DNA of 64,000 nucleotides from Verrucomicrobiales bacterium (GTDB lineage: Bacteria > Verrucomicrobiota > Verrucomicrobiia > Verrucomicrobiales > DEV007): the NCBI GenBank assembly GCA_029212615.1, contig JARGPJ010000005.1:62001-126000 (forward strand). The letters run 5' to 3'. The translations under genes were made by a program, and so were the position numbers. Below, piece by piece: positions 53,398 to 63,512 of this stretch. A model generated the notes under the pieces. The model worked only from the letters and a program-made list of their open reading frames with translations, had not been told where the DNA came from and made no database searches. The stretch's first letter is position 1. Every line of letters begins with the position of its first letter.

Positions 53398-53934
53398 ATG
53401 ATGTCGGACTTGGACCCCAGCGAGCAGACCGAAGCCTACTTAAATCTGCTGAACAAACATGAGCGAAAACTTTCGGTTTACGTTCACACCCTTGTTCGTG
53501 ACCTCGCCGATGCCGAGGACATTATGCAGGCCTGCCGCCTCACGATGTGGAAGAGATTCTCCTCTTTCGAAGCAGGGTCGTCCTTTCCTGCCTGGGGAAA
53601 AAAGATCGCCCTGAATCAGATTCTTAACTACCGCCGTTCCGTGAAACGGAAACCTCTCCACACTGCCGACCCGGAATTTATCGAATCGGTTGCCAAAGAA
53701 ATCGACCGGCAGTCCGATGAACTTCTGGAGCGATCGGAAGCTCTCAAAGAATGTCTCCGGAAGCTCCCCGATCAGCAACGGCAGACCATTGTGCTTCGCT
53801 ACTATGATGGCTGCGAAATTGAAGAAATCGCCCGCACCACGGGACGAACCGGAGGAGCGGTCTACCGACTCCTCAGTCGCATTCGTCGCTCACTCAACGA
53901 ATGCATCACCAGCCGCCTGCGCCTCTCCGCATGA
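53398..53934 (+). CDS. ECF-type RNA polymerase sigma factor
   Basis: A 178-aa sigma70-family factor. Region 2 reads VRDLADAEDIMQACRLTMWKR with FEAGSSFPAWGKKIALN after it, and region 4 is LPDQQRQTIVLRYYDGCEI followed by a helix-turn-helix. It matches the group seen in Rhodopirellula and Verrucomicrobium relatives. Its stop overlaps the FecR-like gene start as ATGA. The track start (53395) is a TTG; ATGs follow at 53398 and 53401. Confidence 0.92.
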   Translation: MMSDLDPSEQTEAYLNLLNKHERKLSVYVHTLVRDLADAEDIMQACRLTMWKRFSSFEAGSSFPAWGKKIALNQILNYRRSVKRKPLHTADPEFIESVAKEIDRQSDELLERSEALKECLRKLPDQQRQTIVLRYYDGCEIEEIARTTGRTGGAVYRLLSRIRRSLNECITSRLRLSA

Positions 53935-55307
53935 CTATTGAAGAACAAATCGACCTGTCTCTGGATAACCGTCTCACCGCTACGGAGCAAGCCGCACTTG
54001 AAGCGGCGCTGCTCTCTGATCCGGAATCCATGACGCTCTATGTGCAGCGACGCTGGCTCCATGCCGAGCTCTTGTGCGATCGCTCCCTGCTTTCAACCCC
54101 GGAAGAAGACTCACCCCTCAGAGAAACGAAAAAGGCCAAAGGATCCCTCCTCGCTCTTGCTGCCGCAGCGACGCTTTCTCTCTTCAGCCTTACCTCCTTC
54201 TTTCTCAAAGACCTGAACGAAAACCATCCTGTAGCCACTCTCATCGAGGCGGAAAACTGCCGCTGGGAAGGGTCGGATCTTCCGACGGCGGAGGGCGCGA
54301 GCCTCGGGACCGGCACCCTTTCTCTCGCGGAAGGGATGGCAACGATCCAGTTCGAAAGCGGAGCCACCGTGACCCTGGAAGCACCCACCGTTCTTGAAGT
54401 CGCCTCCTCGATGCGTTGCCGACTCATCGAAGGATCGGTCGTCGCTGAGGTTCCGGAATCCGCTCACGGGTTCACGATCGACACCGAAAAAATGGAAGTC
54501 ATCGACCTGGGAACCAGATTCGGAGTGACTAGCTCTACCGTGGGAGGCTCTCACGTTTTTGTCTTCGATGGAGAAGTGAAAGTGAGACAGGATGATCAGG
54601 AGAAAGCGAAACATATTTTCTCCGGCAAATCGCTGCACCTCGGGGCGCCCCCCGTCACCGCCGATCAGGAGATTGTCCAGCGCCCCCATCCTGAAAACGC
54701 ACTCTCAAACTGGATACCGGTTTCAACAGCCTTTGGAAAGGGCAAGGACGCCTACCTCCGGCGAACGGACCGGAGCGGGATGACAGGAAAAGATCCTCTC
54801 CTCATGGTAAAGCACACGGAGCTCGCCCCCGGAAATGAACGCCGTGCCCTCCTCACTTTCGACCTCGCCCGCATCGATCGATCAGGAATGCAGGATGCCA
54901 AACTCACCCTGATGATGGAATCCAGCGGACTGGGTTTTTCATCACTGGTACCCGATTCCACCTTCACCGTTTACGGTGCCCTCTCGCGAGGCACGCATCA
55001 GTGGAATGAATCGAAAATCACCTGGGAGAACTCGCCACACCTCACGAAGCCATCTCCTGAGAAAGCCCTCTTTGCGCCCCTTGCCCAATTCACCATCACT
55101 AAAGGCAGCGCTAGATCCCTCATCGAAATCGGATCGGATGAGCTCTCGCGTTTTCTCCTCTCAAACGATGATGAACTCGTGACCCTGCTTCTCGTGCGGG
55201 AAACCGGTGAATTCGACAAGCAGGGCCTCGTCCATGCGTTTGCGTCAAAAGAACACCCTTCCGGTCCCGCCCCTACGCTCTGGTTTCAACCTGCCCCCCG
55301 CCCATGA
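53931..55307 (+). CDS. FecR-like membrane regulator with C-terminal beta domain
   Basis: A 458-aa protein. The cytoplasmic N-terminus (about 1-65) would bind the sigma factor, one membrane helix follows (about 70-95, LLALAAAATLSLFSLTSFFL), then a FecR domain (TVTLEAPTVLEV, IDLGTRFGVTS, HVFVFDGEVKV). The C-terminal 200 residues resemble a DNRLRE-type/CBM96 beta domain (DAYLRRTDRSG, ALLTFDL). It overlaps the sigma gene and the PSD1 gene by 4 bp each. It probably senses a signal outside the membrane and controls the sigma factor. Confidence 0.88.
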   Translation: MTIEEQIDLSLDNRLTATEQAALEAALLSDPESMTLYVQRRWLHAELLCDRSLLSTPEEDSPLRETKKAKGSLLALAAAATLSLFSLTSFFLKDLNENHPVATLIEAENCRWEGSDLPTAEGASLGTGTLSLAEGMATIQFESGATVTLEAPTVLEVASSMRCRLIEGSVVAEVPESAHGFTIDTEKMEVIDLGTRFGVTSSTVGGSHVFVFDGEVKVRQDDQEKAKHIFSGKSLHLGAPPVTADQEIVQRPHPENALSNWIPVSTAFGKGKDAYLRRTDRSGMTGKDPLLMVKHTELAPGNERRALLTFDLARIDRSGMQDAKLTLMMESSGLGFSSLVPDSTFTVYGALSRGTHQWNESKITWENSPHLTKPSPEKALFAPLAQFTITKGSARSLIEIGSDELSRFLLSNDDELVTLLLVRETGEFDKQGLVHAFASKEHPSGPAPTLWFQPAPRP

Positions 55308-58300
55308 AGCGACTTGCCACCTGTTCCATTCTCTGTTCATCCCTTATTTCGCTCTGCGAGGGAGATGATCTGTCGTCACTGAAGTTCTTTGAAACCCACG
55401 TGCGGCCACTGCTCTCAGCGGAGTGCTACGAATGCCATGGCGCGGAAAAAGCCAAAGCCGGGCTGAGACTTGACCACCTCGACTTTATTCTCAAAGGCGG
55501 CGACACCGGCCCTGCTCTGGTCAGGCATGACCCCGGAAAATCACTTCTCATCGAAGCGGTGCGGCGAACCGATCCCGATTTTTCGATGCCTCCGAAAACC
55601 ACCCTGACAGATCAACAGATCGCCACCCTCGAGCAATGGATCTCGATGGGGGCACCATGGCCTGAAGAGAAAGTGACTGAGGTCGAACGCGATGAACACG
55701 GATTCACGAACGAGGACCGTGAATGGTGGGCCATTCAGCCGCTCGCCAAAGTCAGCCCTCCCGTCGAAAACGACGGCTGGGCCAAAAACGGGATCGATCA
55801 GTTCATCAGCCGGAAGCTGAAAGAGAATCACCTCAAGCCCTCCCCCGCCGCCACGCCGGAGGAGCTCGTCCGTCGACTCTACTTTGACCTGCACGGACTC
55901 CCTCCTTCAGCCGCGCAGAGCAGTGCCTTCGTCAACGCCTACCGGGCGAATCCGGATGAAGCGGTCGCGAACACCGTCGATGAACTCCTCGACAGCCCGC
56001 ACTACGGGGAGCGATGGGGGCAGCACTGGCTCGATGTCGTGCGCTATGCCGAAAGTGACGGATACCGCGCCGACGGATACCGGGCTGAAACGTGGCGTTA
56101 CCGCGACTATGTGATTCGTTCATTCAACGAAGACAAGCCCTACGATCAATTTGTGCGTGAGCAGCTCGCAGCCGATGAACTGACGCCCGGGGACCCCGAC
56201 TCACTCATCGCGACCGCCTTTCTTCGACTCGGCATCTACGAGTGGAATCAGCGGAATGCAGAAATGCAGTGGGATCTCATCCTCACCGAAATGACCAATG
56301 TCACCAGTGAAGCCTTTCTCGGGCTGGGGATGGGATGCGCTCAATGTCACGATCACAAGTTCGACCCCATCCTCCAGAAAGATTACTTTGCCCTCCAGGC
56401 GTTTCTCAATTCAACCTGGTGGCCCGAATCAGAACCCTTCGCGAGTCCTCAGGAGAAAGCGGACTATGAGAGAAAAGAAGCAAGCTGGAGAAAAGCAGCG
56501 GCACCGGTCCTGAAAAAACTGGAGGCGCTCACCGCTGAAAGAAAAGCCCGCAGCATCGACTTTGTTGTCGGACAGTTTCCCGAAGAGGTCCAGGAGATCT
56601 ACCGGACACCGGCCGGGGAGCGCACCGCCTACGAAGAACAAATTGCCCAACTTGTCCAGCGACAGGTCGACCACGGGGAGCGCCGCCTCGACTTCGAGAA
56701 AGATTTCTCGAAGGACAAGGCAAAACTGGCGAAGTATCAGAAACTGAAGGCCGAGCTGGCTGAACTAGATACGCTGAAACCCGCCCCCCTTCCCGCCGCC
56801 TTCGTCACCACCGATGTCGGACCGGACCCCGCCCAAACCTTTTTCAAAAAACGCGGCGAAAAAGTCACCGTCGAACCGGCCTTCCTCACCCTGCTTGATC
56901 CGGAAACCCCTGAGATCACTCCCACTGCAAACACCACCGGCCGCCGCACCGCACTCGCAAACTGGATCACCGACGAGGCGAACCCCTTCTCGACCCGCGT
57001 GATCGTGAACCGGATCTGGCAACGGCATTTCGGACGCGGCCTCGTCGCAACGCCGAACGATTTCGGCCGCCTCGGTGACCCGCCGAGCCATCCCGAACTT
57101 CTCGACTGGCTCACGGGGGAATTCCTCGAGCAGGGATGGCAGCTGAAACCTCTGCATCGCCTCATCACCACGAGCGCCACCTACCGACAGACCGCGAGAA
57201 GAGAACCGATGACTGAGGAATCCACCACCGATCCGGAGAACCGGCTTCTCTGGCGCTTTACTCCCCGCCGACTCGACGCCGAAGAAATCAGAGATGCCGG
57301 GCTCGCGATCTCAGGCGAGTTGGATCGCCACACCGGCGGCCCCTCCGTTGACGGAAAGATTCCCCGACGCTCTGTCTACGTGAAGAAACGACGCAACACG
57401 CGCGACCCCATGATTGGGGGATTCGACGCCCCCTCCGGATTCAGCTCCGCCCCGACCCGCCTCACCACGACCACGCCCAACCAGTCACTCATGCTCGTGA
57501 ACAGCGAATGGCCAATGGCGCGGGCGGAATCCTTCGCGAAAAACCTCCTCGCAGGAAAGGCGAAGGCCGATCAGAAAATGATCCGTCAATCCTTTGAAGC
57601 GGTCTTCGGTCGCCTCCCTGAGAGCGGGGAAATCACGCAGGCCTTAGCCTTTATCGAAAAGCAGCAGGAAGTCGTCGAAAGCTCTATCGCCGAGCCTGTT
57701 TACAAGTATCCCAATGAAACCGGTCTGCGTCCCGTCAGCCAGCAATTCAGTGGAATCGCCCCGGTCGAAACAGGTGATCAGTCACTCTGGCTTCAACCCG
57801 GAAGTCGCTTCGAAAAACTCGAAATCCATCAGGTGGATTGGCCGGAAGATTCGTTCACGATCGAAGCCGTTGCCCGTCTTGACCGTATTCAGAAGGACGC
57901 TTCCGTTAACACGCTCGCCTCGCGCTGGAACGGATCGCAGGAGGACACCGGTTGGAGCTTCGGAGTCACCAGTGAAAAGTCCCGCTACGATCCGCGGAAT
58001 TTCATTGTACAACTCACCGGTGACGACTTTCAGCACAACCGCATCTATGAAGTCGTCGCCTCCAATCTGCGTTTCCCTCTCAACAAACCGGTCTACTTTG
58101 CCGCGGCGATCTCAGCGCATCCCTGCGACAACGGAGGCACCGCCGGAAAGGTGACCTTCTACCTGAAAGACCTTTCCGATCCGGCATCCCCTCTGCAAAC
58201 GGAAACTGTTTCTCACGGCATCGTGGGAGGGCTGCAAACCGCGGATCAAGTGAAAGCGCTCCTCGGGGGACGGGATCAGAAAGGGCATCTCTGGGATGGG

Positions 58301-58552
58301 CAACTCGCCCGCTTCAGCGTCAGTAAAGGACCCCTAACAAAAGAACAACTTCTCATTTCAAAGAGGCCCCGTTCGGGGAGGCTGATCGATCTCCAATTCG
58401 GATCGGAAGCCGGGCATCCCCCTGCACCCGGAACCGCCTGGGTTCGCCGCCCGCAAGCTAAGAGGGCTGACACTTCCTCCAAACAGTTGAGTGCTTTGAC
58501 GGACTATTGCCATGCGCTCCTCAGCTCCAACGAATTTCTCTACCTTCACTGA
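55304..58552 (+). CDS. PSD1 and planctomycete cytochrome C protein
   Basis: A 1082-aa exported protein typical of Planctomycetota and Verrucomicrobiota. The PSCyt1 domain has the haem motif CYECH at 41-45; then come DUF1549 (HWLDVVRYAESDGYRADGYR) with a second CAQCHDHKFDPI motif, and DUF1553 (FSTRVIVNRIWQRHFGRGLV, DFGRLGDPPSHPELLDWL). The last 220 residues form a LamG-like beta-sandwich. The function is not firmly known; it is thought to act in degradation of complex polysaccharides with the DUF1501 partner that follows. Confidence 0.92.
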   Translation: MKRLATCSILCSSLISLCEGDDLSSLKFFETHVRPLLSAECYECHGAEKAKAGLRLDHLDFILKGGDTGPALVRHDPGKSLLIEAVRRTDPDFSMPPKTTLTDQQIATLEQWISMGAPWPEEKVTEVERDEHGFTNEDREWWAIQPLAKVSPPVENDGWAKNGIDQFISRKLKENHLKPSPAATPEELVRRLYFDLHGLPPSAAQSSAFVNAYRANPDEAVANTVDELLDSPHYGERWGQHWLDVVRYAESDGYRADGYRAETWRYRDYVIRSFNEDKPYDQFVREQLAADELTPGDPDSLIATAFLRLGIYEWNQRNAEMQWDLILTEMTNVTSEAFLGLGMGCAQCHDHKFDPILQKDYFALQAFLNSTWWPESEPFASPQEKADYERKEASWRKAAAPVLKKLEALTAERKARSIDFVVGQFPEEVQEIYRTPAGERTAYEEQIAQLVQRQVDHGERRLDFEKDFSKDKAKLAKYQKLKAELAELDTLKPAPLPAAFVTTDVGPDPAQTFFKKRGEKVTVEPAFLTLLDPETPEITPTANTTGRRTALANWITDEANPFSTRVIVNRIWQRHFGRGLVATPNDFGRLGDPPSHPELLDWLTGEFLEQGWQLKPLHRLITTSATYRQTARREPMTEESTTDPENRLLWRFTPRRLDAEEIRDAGLAISGELDRHTGGPSVDGKIPRRSVYVKKRRNTRDPMIGGFDAPSGFSSAPTRLTTTTPNQSLMLVNSEWPMARAESFAKNLLAGKAKADQKMIRQSFEAVFGRLPESGEITQALAFIEKQQEVVESSIAEPVYKYPNETGLRPVSQQFSGIAPVETGDQSLWLQPGSRFEKLEIHQVDWPEDSFTIEAVARLDRIQKDASVNTLASRWNGSQEDTGWSFGVTSEKSRYDPRNFIVQLTGDDFQHNRIYEVVASNLRFPLNKPVYFAAAISAHPCDNGGTAGKVTFYLKDLSDPASPLQTETVSHGIVGGLQTADQVKALLGGRDQKGHLWDGQLARFSVSKGPLTKEQLLISKRPRSGRLIDLQFGSEAGHPPAPGTAWVRRPQAKRADTSSKQLSALTDYCHALLSSNEFLYLH

Positions 58553-58566
58553 ATCATTCCGCGACC

Positions 58567-59997
<1,431 letters not shown>

Positions 59998-60009
<12 letters not shown>

Positions 60010-60252
60010 CTTTGCCCAGTCCAGGGCCTTCTGAAAACTGCAGTTTCCGAGGAAGTGATTCAATCGCGGAGACAACGATGCTTCGTGCTTTCGATGAAAG
60101 GCACTGATCGCTTCGGATACCTCCTGAAGGAGAGCCAGTTGCTTTTCAGGATCATTTGCCCGCAGCTCAGCATTGCCAATCACCTCAAGCCTTCGCTCAA
60201 GGAGATCGACGAGCACGTTCATTTCCACCTTCGAAATTTTATCAACTCCCAT
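59998..60252 (-). CDS. Small hypothetical helical protein
   Basis: An 84-aa acidic, helix-rich cytoplasmic protein (VLVDLLERRLEVIG, EVSEAISAFHRKH). I do not recognise a family. It overlaps the DUF1501 stop by 12 bp on the opposite strand. The AACAGGGTT inverted repeat (60266-60296) sits between it and the permease gene. Confidence 0.62.
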
Positions 60253-60265
60253 ATCTCAATGACTC

Positions 60266-60296
60266 AACAGGGTTAGATCACAGAGTCAACCCTGTT
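60266..60296. repeat. Inverted repeat AACAGGGTT/AACCCTGTT, copy 3
   Basis: The most perfect copy: nine-bp arms pair completely across 13 bases (agatcacagagtc), 15 nt past the stop of the SLC13 gene. A second small repeat (GACTC/GAGTC) overlaps its left flank and loop. Same arms and spacing as at 7204-7234 and 28651-28681. Confidence 0.6.
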
Positions 60297-60311
60297 CACT
60301 CTGAACCGTTC

Positions 60312-62192
60312 CTAACGAAACGGCCACAGCACGGGAATCAAAAGAGAGGCCAGACCCCAGAGAATCAAATTCAGCGGCACACCCACTTTGGGAAAGTCGG
60401 TGAACTTGTAGCCTCCCGCCCCGTAGACATAGGTATTCGTCTGGTATCCGATCGGTGTCGCAAAACTGGCACTGCAACCGAACATCATCGCGATAATGAA
60501 CGGTCTCGGATCGACACCGGTCTCGCCTTCATAGACAACCTTCGCCGCGATTCCGATAACGATGGGAGTCAACAAGGCGGCCACCGCGTTATTACTGATT
60601 AACTCCGTTAAGGTCGAACTGAGAAGGTAAACAACCGCGAGAATCACAAAGGGCGAGAAATCACCGAATATCGACATGATTCCGTTCACGAGAAGCTGTG
60701 CCGCACCGCTTTGATCCATCGCCAGACCGAGTGCGAGCATGCCGAAGATCAAAAAGACAATATTCCACTGCACCGCCTCGTAGGCCTGTTGCGCGGTGAG
60801 ACACCGCGAAATGATCATTCCCAGGGCCGCGAGAATCGCCAGCGCGGGAATGCCCATGACCTTAAAGGAAGCACCGAGAACAAACGCCATCGCGATCGCG
60901 ACACCGATCCAGACTTTCTTTGAATTCACCTTCAACTCCGGGGTGTCCGAGATGCTCACAAAGTCCCTCTGACTCTGGAGCCGGCTGAAGGCCTCGGGCG
61001 GTCCCTCCATGAAGAGGGTGTCACCGAAAGCGAGCCGCATCGTGTTGAAATCCGCTTTCAGATTGACGCCCTGACGGTGAATCGCGAGGACGTTGATCCC
61101 ATAATTTCGACGAAAACCGATTTGCTTGAGCGTTTTTCCCACCATGTGCGAACGCGGGCCGATGATCCCTTCGATCATTTTCAGCTCGCGGGTCTCCAAC
61201 TGCGTCAAATTGAGCGTATCCTGTCCCTCAAAACTGACGCCGCCTTTTTCTTTCAGCTGCTTAAAGGCCTCACCGTGCACCGTGATGAGAAGACGGTCTT
61301 TCTCATGAATCGTCAGTTCATTCAACTCCATCGCAAGAGTGCGCCCCCGACGCCTCACCTCGAGAACCTGAGTGTTCGGGTAGTCCTTCAACAAAGTCTC
61401 CACGAGCGTTTTCCCGACCAGTGGCGAACCCGGCTCCACCTGAAACTGCGTCAGCACTTCCCGCGTCGTCTCGCTGTCGATCAATTCAGAAAGAAGACTG
61501 CGATTCGGGAGCAGTTTCCGTCCGATGAAGATAAGATAAAGAAAGCCGACAACCGCGTAGAGAATCCCCAGCTTCGTGAGTTCAAACATGCCGAAGGCCG
61601 CCTGCCCGTAGTCCTGCGCCACACCATCGATGATCAAATTCGTCGAGGAACCGGTCAACGTGCAGGTTCCTCCGAGAATGGAGGCAAAGGACAGCGGAAT
61701 GAGCAAGCGCGAAGCCCGCAAGCCCACGGCGCGGGCATGAGCCAGAACGATAGGGAGAAAAACGACAACAATGGGCGTGTTGTTCACAAAGGCGGACAAC
61801 ACCGCCACCATCGTCATCATGACGAGAAGGACCCGCAGTTCGCTTTCCCCGGCGACTTTGGAGAAAAATTTTCCCATCGCATCGATCACCCCGGTTCGTT
61901 CCAGTCCGGCAGAGAGGACAAACATACAGGCAATCGTAATCGGGGCGCCGTTGCTGAACACGGTGAGAAGACCTCGTTCGAGAATCACTCCATTCTCTAC
62001 CACATCTGTCAGCGGAAGGATCCCGAACACCAGAATTGCCCCCAGAGCCGAAAGCGCGACAACATCGGGAGAACCCCACTCCCGGAAGAAGGCGAGGACA
62101 ACGGCAATCAGGATCACATAGATCGTGATCACCCCGAGATCGACGGAGGGAATAAGCGGCTGAATAAGGTCAATAATCACGAAGGTGATCAT
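60312..62192 (-). CDS. SLC13-family anion permease with two RCK_C domains
   Basis: A 626-aa membrane protein of the divalent anion:sodium symporter group. Two blocks of membrane helices flank a cytoplasmic insert with two TrkA-C/RCK_C domains (GSPLVGKTLVETLLKDYP and RSHMVGKTLKQIGFRRNYG). The paired loops INNTP-like (VNNTPIVVVFLP) and ISNNAVAALLTPIV are the substrate-binding signatures. Such proteins move sulfate, phosphate or dicarboxylates. In a sulfatase-rich neighbourhood sulfate is a natural candidate, but this is inference. Confidence 0.9.
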   Translation of the reverse strand: MITFVIIDLIQPLIPSVDLGVITIYVILIAVVLAFFREWGSPDVVALSALGAILVFGILPLTDVVENGVILERGLLTVFSNGAPITIACMFVLSAGLERTGVIDAMGKFFSKVAGESELRVLLVMMTMVAVLSAFVNNTPIVVVFLPIVLAHARAVGLRASRLLIPLSFASILGGTCTLTGSSTNLIIDGVAQDYGQAAFGMFELTKLGILYAVVGFLYLIFIGRKLLPNRSLLSELIDSETTREVLTQFQVEPGSPLVGKTLVETLLKDYPNTQVLEVRRRGRTLAMELNELTIHEKDRLLITVHGEAFKQLKEKGGVSFEGQDTLNLTQLETRELKMIEGIIGPRSHMVGKTLKQIGFRRNYGINVLAIHRQGVNLKADFNTMRLAFGDTLFMEGPPEAFSRLQSQRDFVSISDTPELKVNSKKVWIGVAIAMAFVLGASFKVMGIPALAILAALGMIISRCLTAQQAYEAVQWNIVFLIFGMLALGLAMDQSGAAQLLVNGIMSIFGDFSPFVILAVVYLLSSTLTELISNNAVAALLTPIVIGIAAKVVYEGETGVDPRPFIIAMMFGCSASFATPIGYQTNTYVYGAGGYKFTDFPKVGVPLNLILWGLASLLIPVLWPFR

Positions 62193-62259
62193 ACTGACGG
62201 CAGGACGGAAACCAAGTCAGCAATTGCACGCCGCCCTTCTTTTCGTTAGGCTCACCGGA

Positions 62260-62595
62260 ATGGAATTGCACCGCCCCCCGACAGAGTTTGAGCGCAAGGT
62301 CTTCGACGCGCTGCACCTCATCCCGCGCGGGAAGGTCACCACCTACAGTCAGCTGGGGAAATACATCAACTGTCGCTCTCCTCGGGCGATCGGCCAGGCC
62401 TTGAAGCGAAACCCCTTCGCTCCCGAAACGCCCTGCCACCGTGTCGTCAGCGCCGATCTGAAAATCGGTGGATTCGGCGGACAGCGCGACGGGGAGCCGA
62501 TCGATCGAAAACGCCGCCTCCTCGAAGGCGAAGGGGTTACTTTTGCCCCCGACGGCTCCATCGCCCCGGAATGTTACTACTCTTTCGATGAATAA
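62260..62595 (+). CDS. MGMT-family protein, short form with active-site Cys
   Basis: A 111-aa protein comprising only the O6-alkylguanine-DNA alkyltransferase DNA-binding/active domain. IPRGKVTTYSQLG and the PCHRVV motif (Cys59) are intact, unlike Atl proteins that carry Trp at this site. Full Ogt/Ada-type enzymes have an additional N-terminal domain that is absent here. The ATG at 62260 fits; the track ORF starts 75 bp earlier. It overlaps the next gene by 8 bp, which suggests coupling. Confidence 0.87.
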   Translation: MELHRPPTEFERKVFDALHLIPRGKVTTYSQLGKYINCRSPRAIGQALKRNPFAPETPCHRVVSADLKIGGFGGQRDGEPIDRKRRLLEGEGVTFAPDGSIAPECYYSFDE

Positions 62596-62857
62596 ACCCG
62601 GAGAAGAAATCGATCCGGCGGAGGCCATGAAGAAGGAGCTCGCTGACAATCTCGCGGACCTCGAAGTCTACCGGATGCCCTTCGGTCGCTACATCAATCG
62701 CGGCATTCACACGCTTCCCTACGAGTACCTCCACTGGTTTGTCGAAAGGCAGAATGGATTTCCGTCAGGACGCCTCGGGGAGCTCATGGAATTTGTCTAC
62801 CACACCAAGGCCGCCGGAGCTGAGATCGTTTTTTCAAAGATCGGAAAACGAAACTGA
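62588..62857 (+). CDS. DUF3820 small protein
   Basis: An 89-aa protein with the DUF3820 pattern (YRMPFGRYINRGIHTLP, then LHWFVERQNGFPSGRLGEL). Members of this family are often found next to or fused with nuclease or exonuclease domains; the function is unknown. The true start is the ATG at 62588, inside the longer track ORF, overlapping the MGMT stop by 8 bp. It ends 25 bp from the convergent pseudo-receiver gene. Confidence 0.85.
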   Translation: MNKPGEEIDPAEAMKKELADNLADLEVYRMPFGRYINRGIHTLPYEYLHWFVERQNGFPSGRLGELMEFVYHTKAAGAEIVFSKIGKRN

Positions 62858-62882
62858 AGAACGCCCCGATCGGGACCACAGC

Positions 62883-63512
62883 CTACCTCGCAGTCGGATC
62901 CAGGACCTCAACCGCACAGCCCACCGCCTTCAAGAGTCGATCGATGCGGACCGGCTTACTGATCGTGTCCTTTACCCTGACGTCGCGCGTCAATTCAGTG
63001 GGAAGCTTCGGATCTCCGCTTTCCCGAATAAAAATCACGCCGGGGGCGAGACGCTTCGGCCCATGCCCCGTCGTGTAAGCTTTTGATATCAGCTCATAGA
63101 GCATCGGCCCGCTCAGCTCACCAGTCTGCATCCCGAAGACAAAAATCTCATAGGATTGCTGAAGGGCCAGTTCAAAGCCACGCAACGCATCTGAAGTCGA
63201 GACGACCTCCGCATTCGTAAAATTCTTGATCGTCTCCCGGATCAGTCGTGTCGTCGAAGCCACCGGCATGACGATGAGCACCCTCTCTTCCGGCTCCACC
63301 TCCACCGCGGCAGGCTCCTCCGGCTCACTTTCCACCACTTCCCCGGTCACCGGAGCCTCCCCTCCGTAATCGACAAATCGAATCGCCTCCTCGACTTCCT
63401 CGACTTCCTCGACTTCCCCGGGCGACAATTCCACGTCAGCACCTTCAGACTCCTCTTGCGGGGAGCCAATATGCCTTAATGTTTTCCATTTCCGTTCTGA
63501 CCGACCTTCCAT
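62883..63512 (-). CDS. Pseudo-receiver domain protein with acidic N-terminus
   Basis: A 209-aa protein (224 aa if the ATG at 63557 is used). The first 85 residues are acidic, with a [11 protein letters not shown] repeat and Pro/Glu-rich segments. The rest resembles a CheY-like receiver: [12 protein letters not shown] at the first strand, [15 protein letters not shown] where a phospho-Asp loop normally stands, and [13 protein letters not shown] with the conserved Lys-Pro. Both acidic pocket residues and the phospho-acceptor Asp are replaced, so it cannot be phosphorylated in the usual way. The 63512 start abuts the uvrA start. Confidence 0.7.
   Translation of the reverse strand: MEGRSERKWKTLRHIGSPQEESEGADVELSPGEVEEVEEVEEAIRFVDYGGEAPVTGEVVESEPEEPAAVEVEPEERVLIVMPVASTTRLIRETIKNFTNAEVVSTSDALRGFELALQQSYEIFVFGMQTGELSGPMLYELISKAYTTGHGPKRLAPGVIFIRESGDPKLPTELTRDVRVKDTISKPVRIDRLLKAVGCAVEVLDPTAR
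63391..63417. repeat. Three tandem copies of a 9-bp repeat
   Basis: TCGACTTCC occurs three times in a row without change, encoding the Glu-Val-Glu repeat in the acidic region of the pseudo-receiver protein. Nine-bp units keep the frame, so copy number could vary by slippage without breaking the gene. Confidence 0.9.

Noticed and set aside
61077-62249. 390-aa plus-strand ORF
   Set aside because: It lies antisense to the SLC13 permease, is full of Arg/His, and shows no domain; a shadow ORF.
62862-62882. CCCGATCGGG palindrome between convergent genes
   Set aside because: A 10-bp palindrome with no loop and no T-run; too short to support a terminator call.
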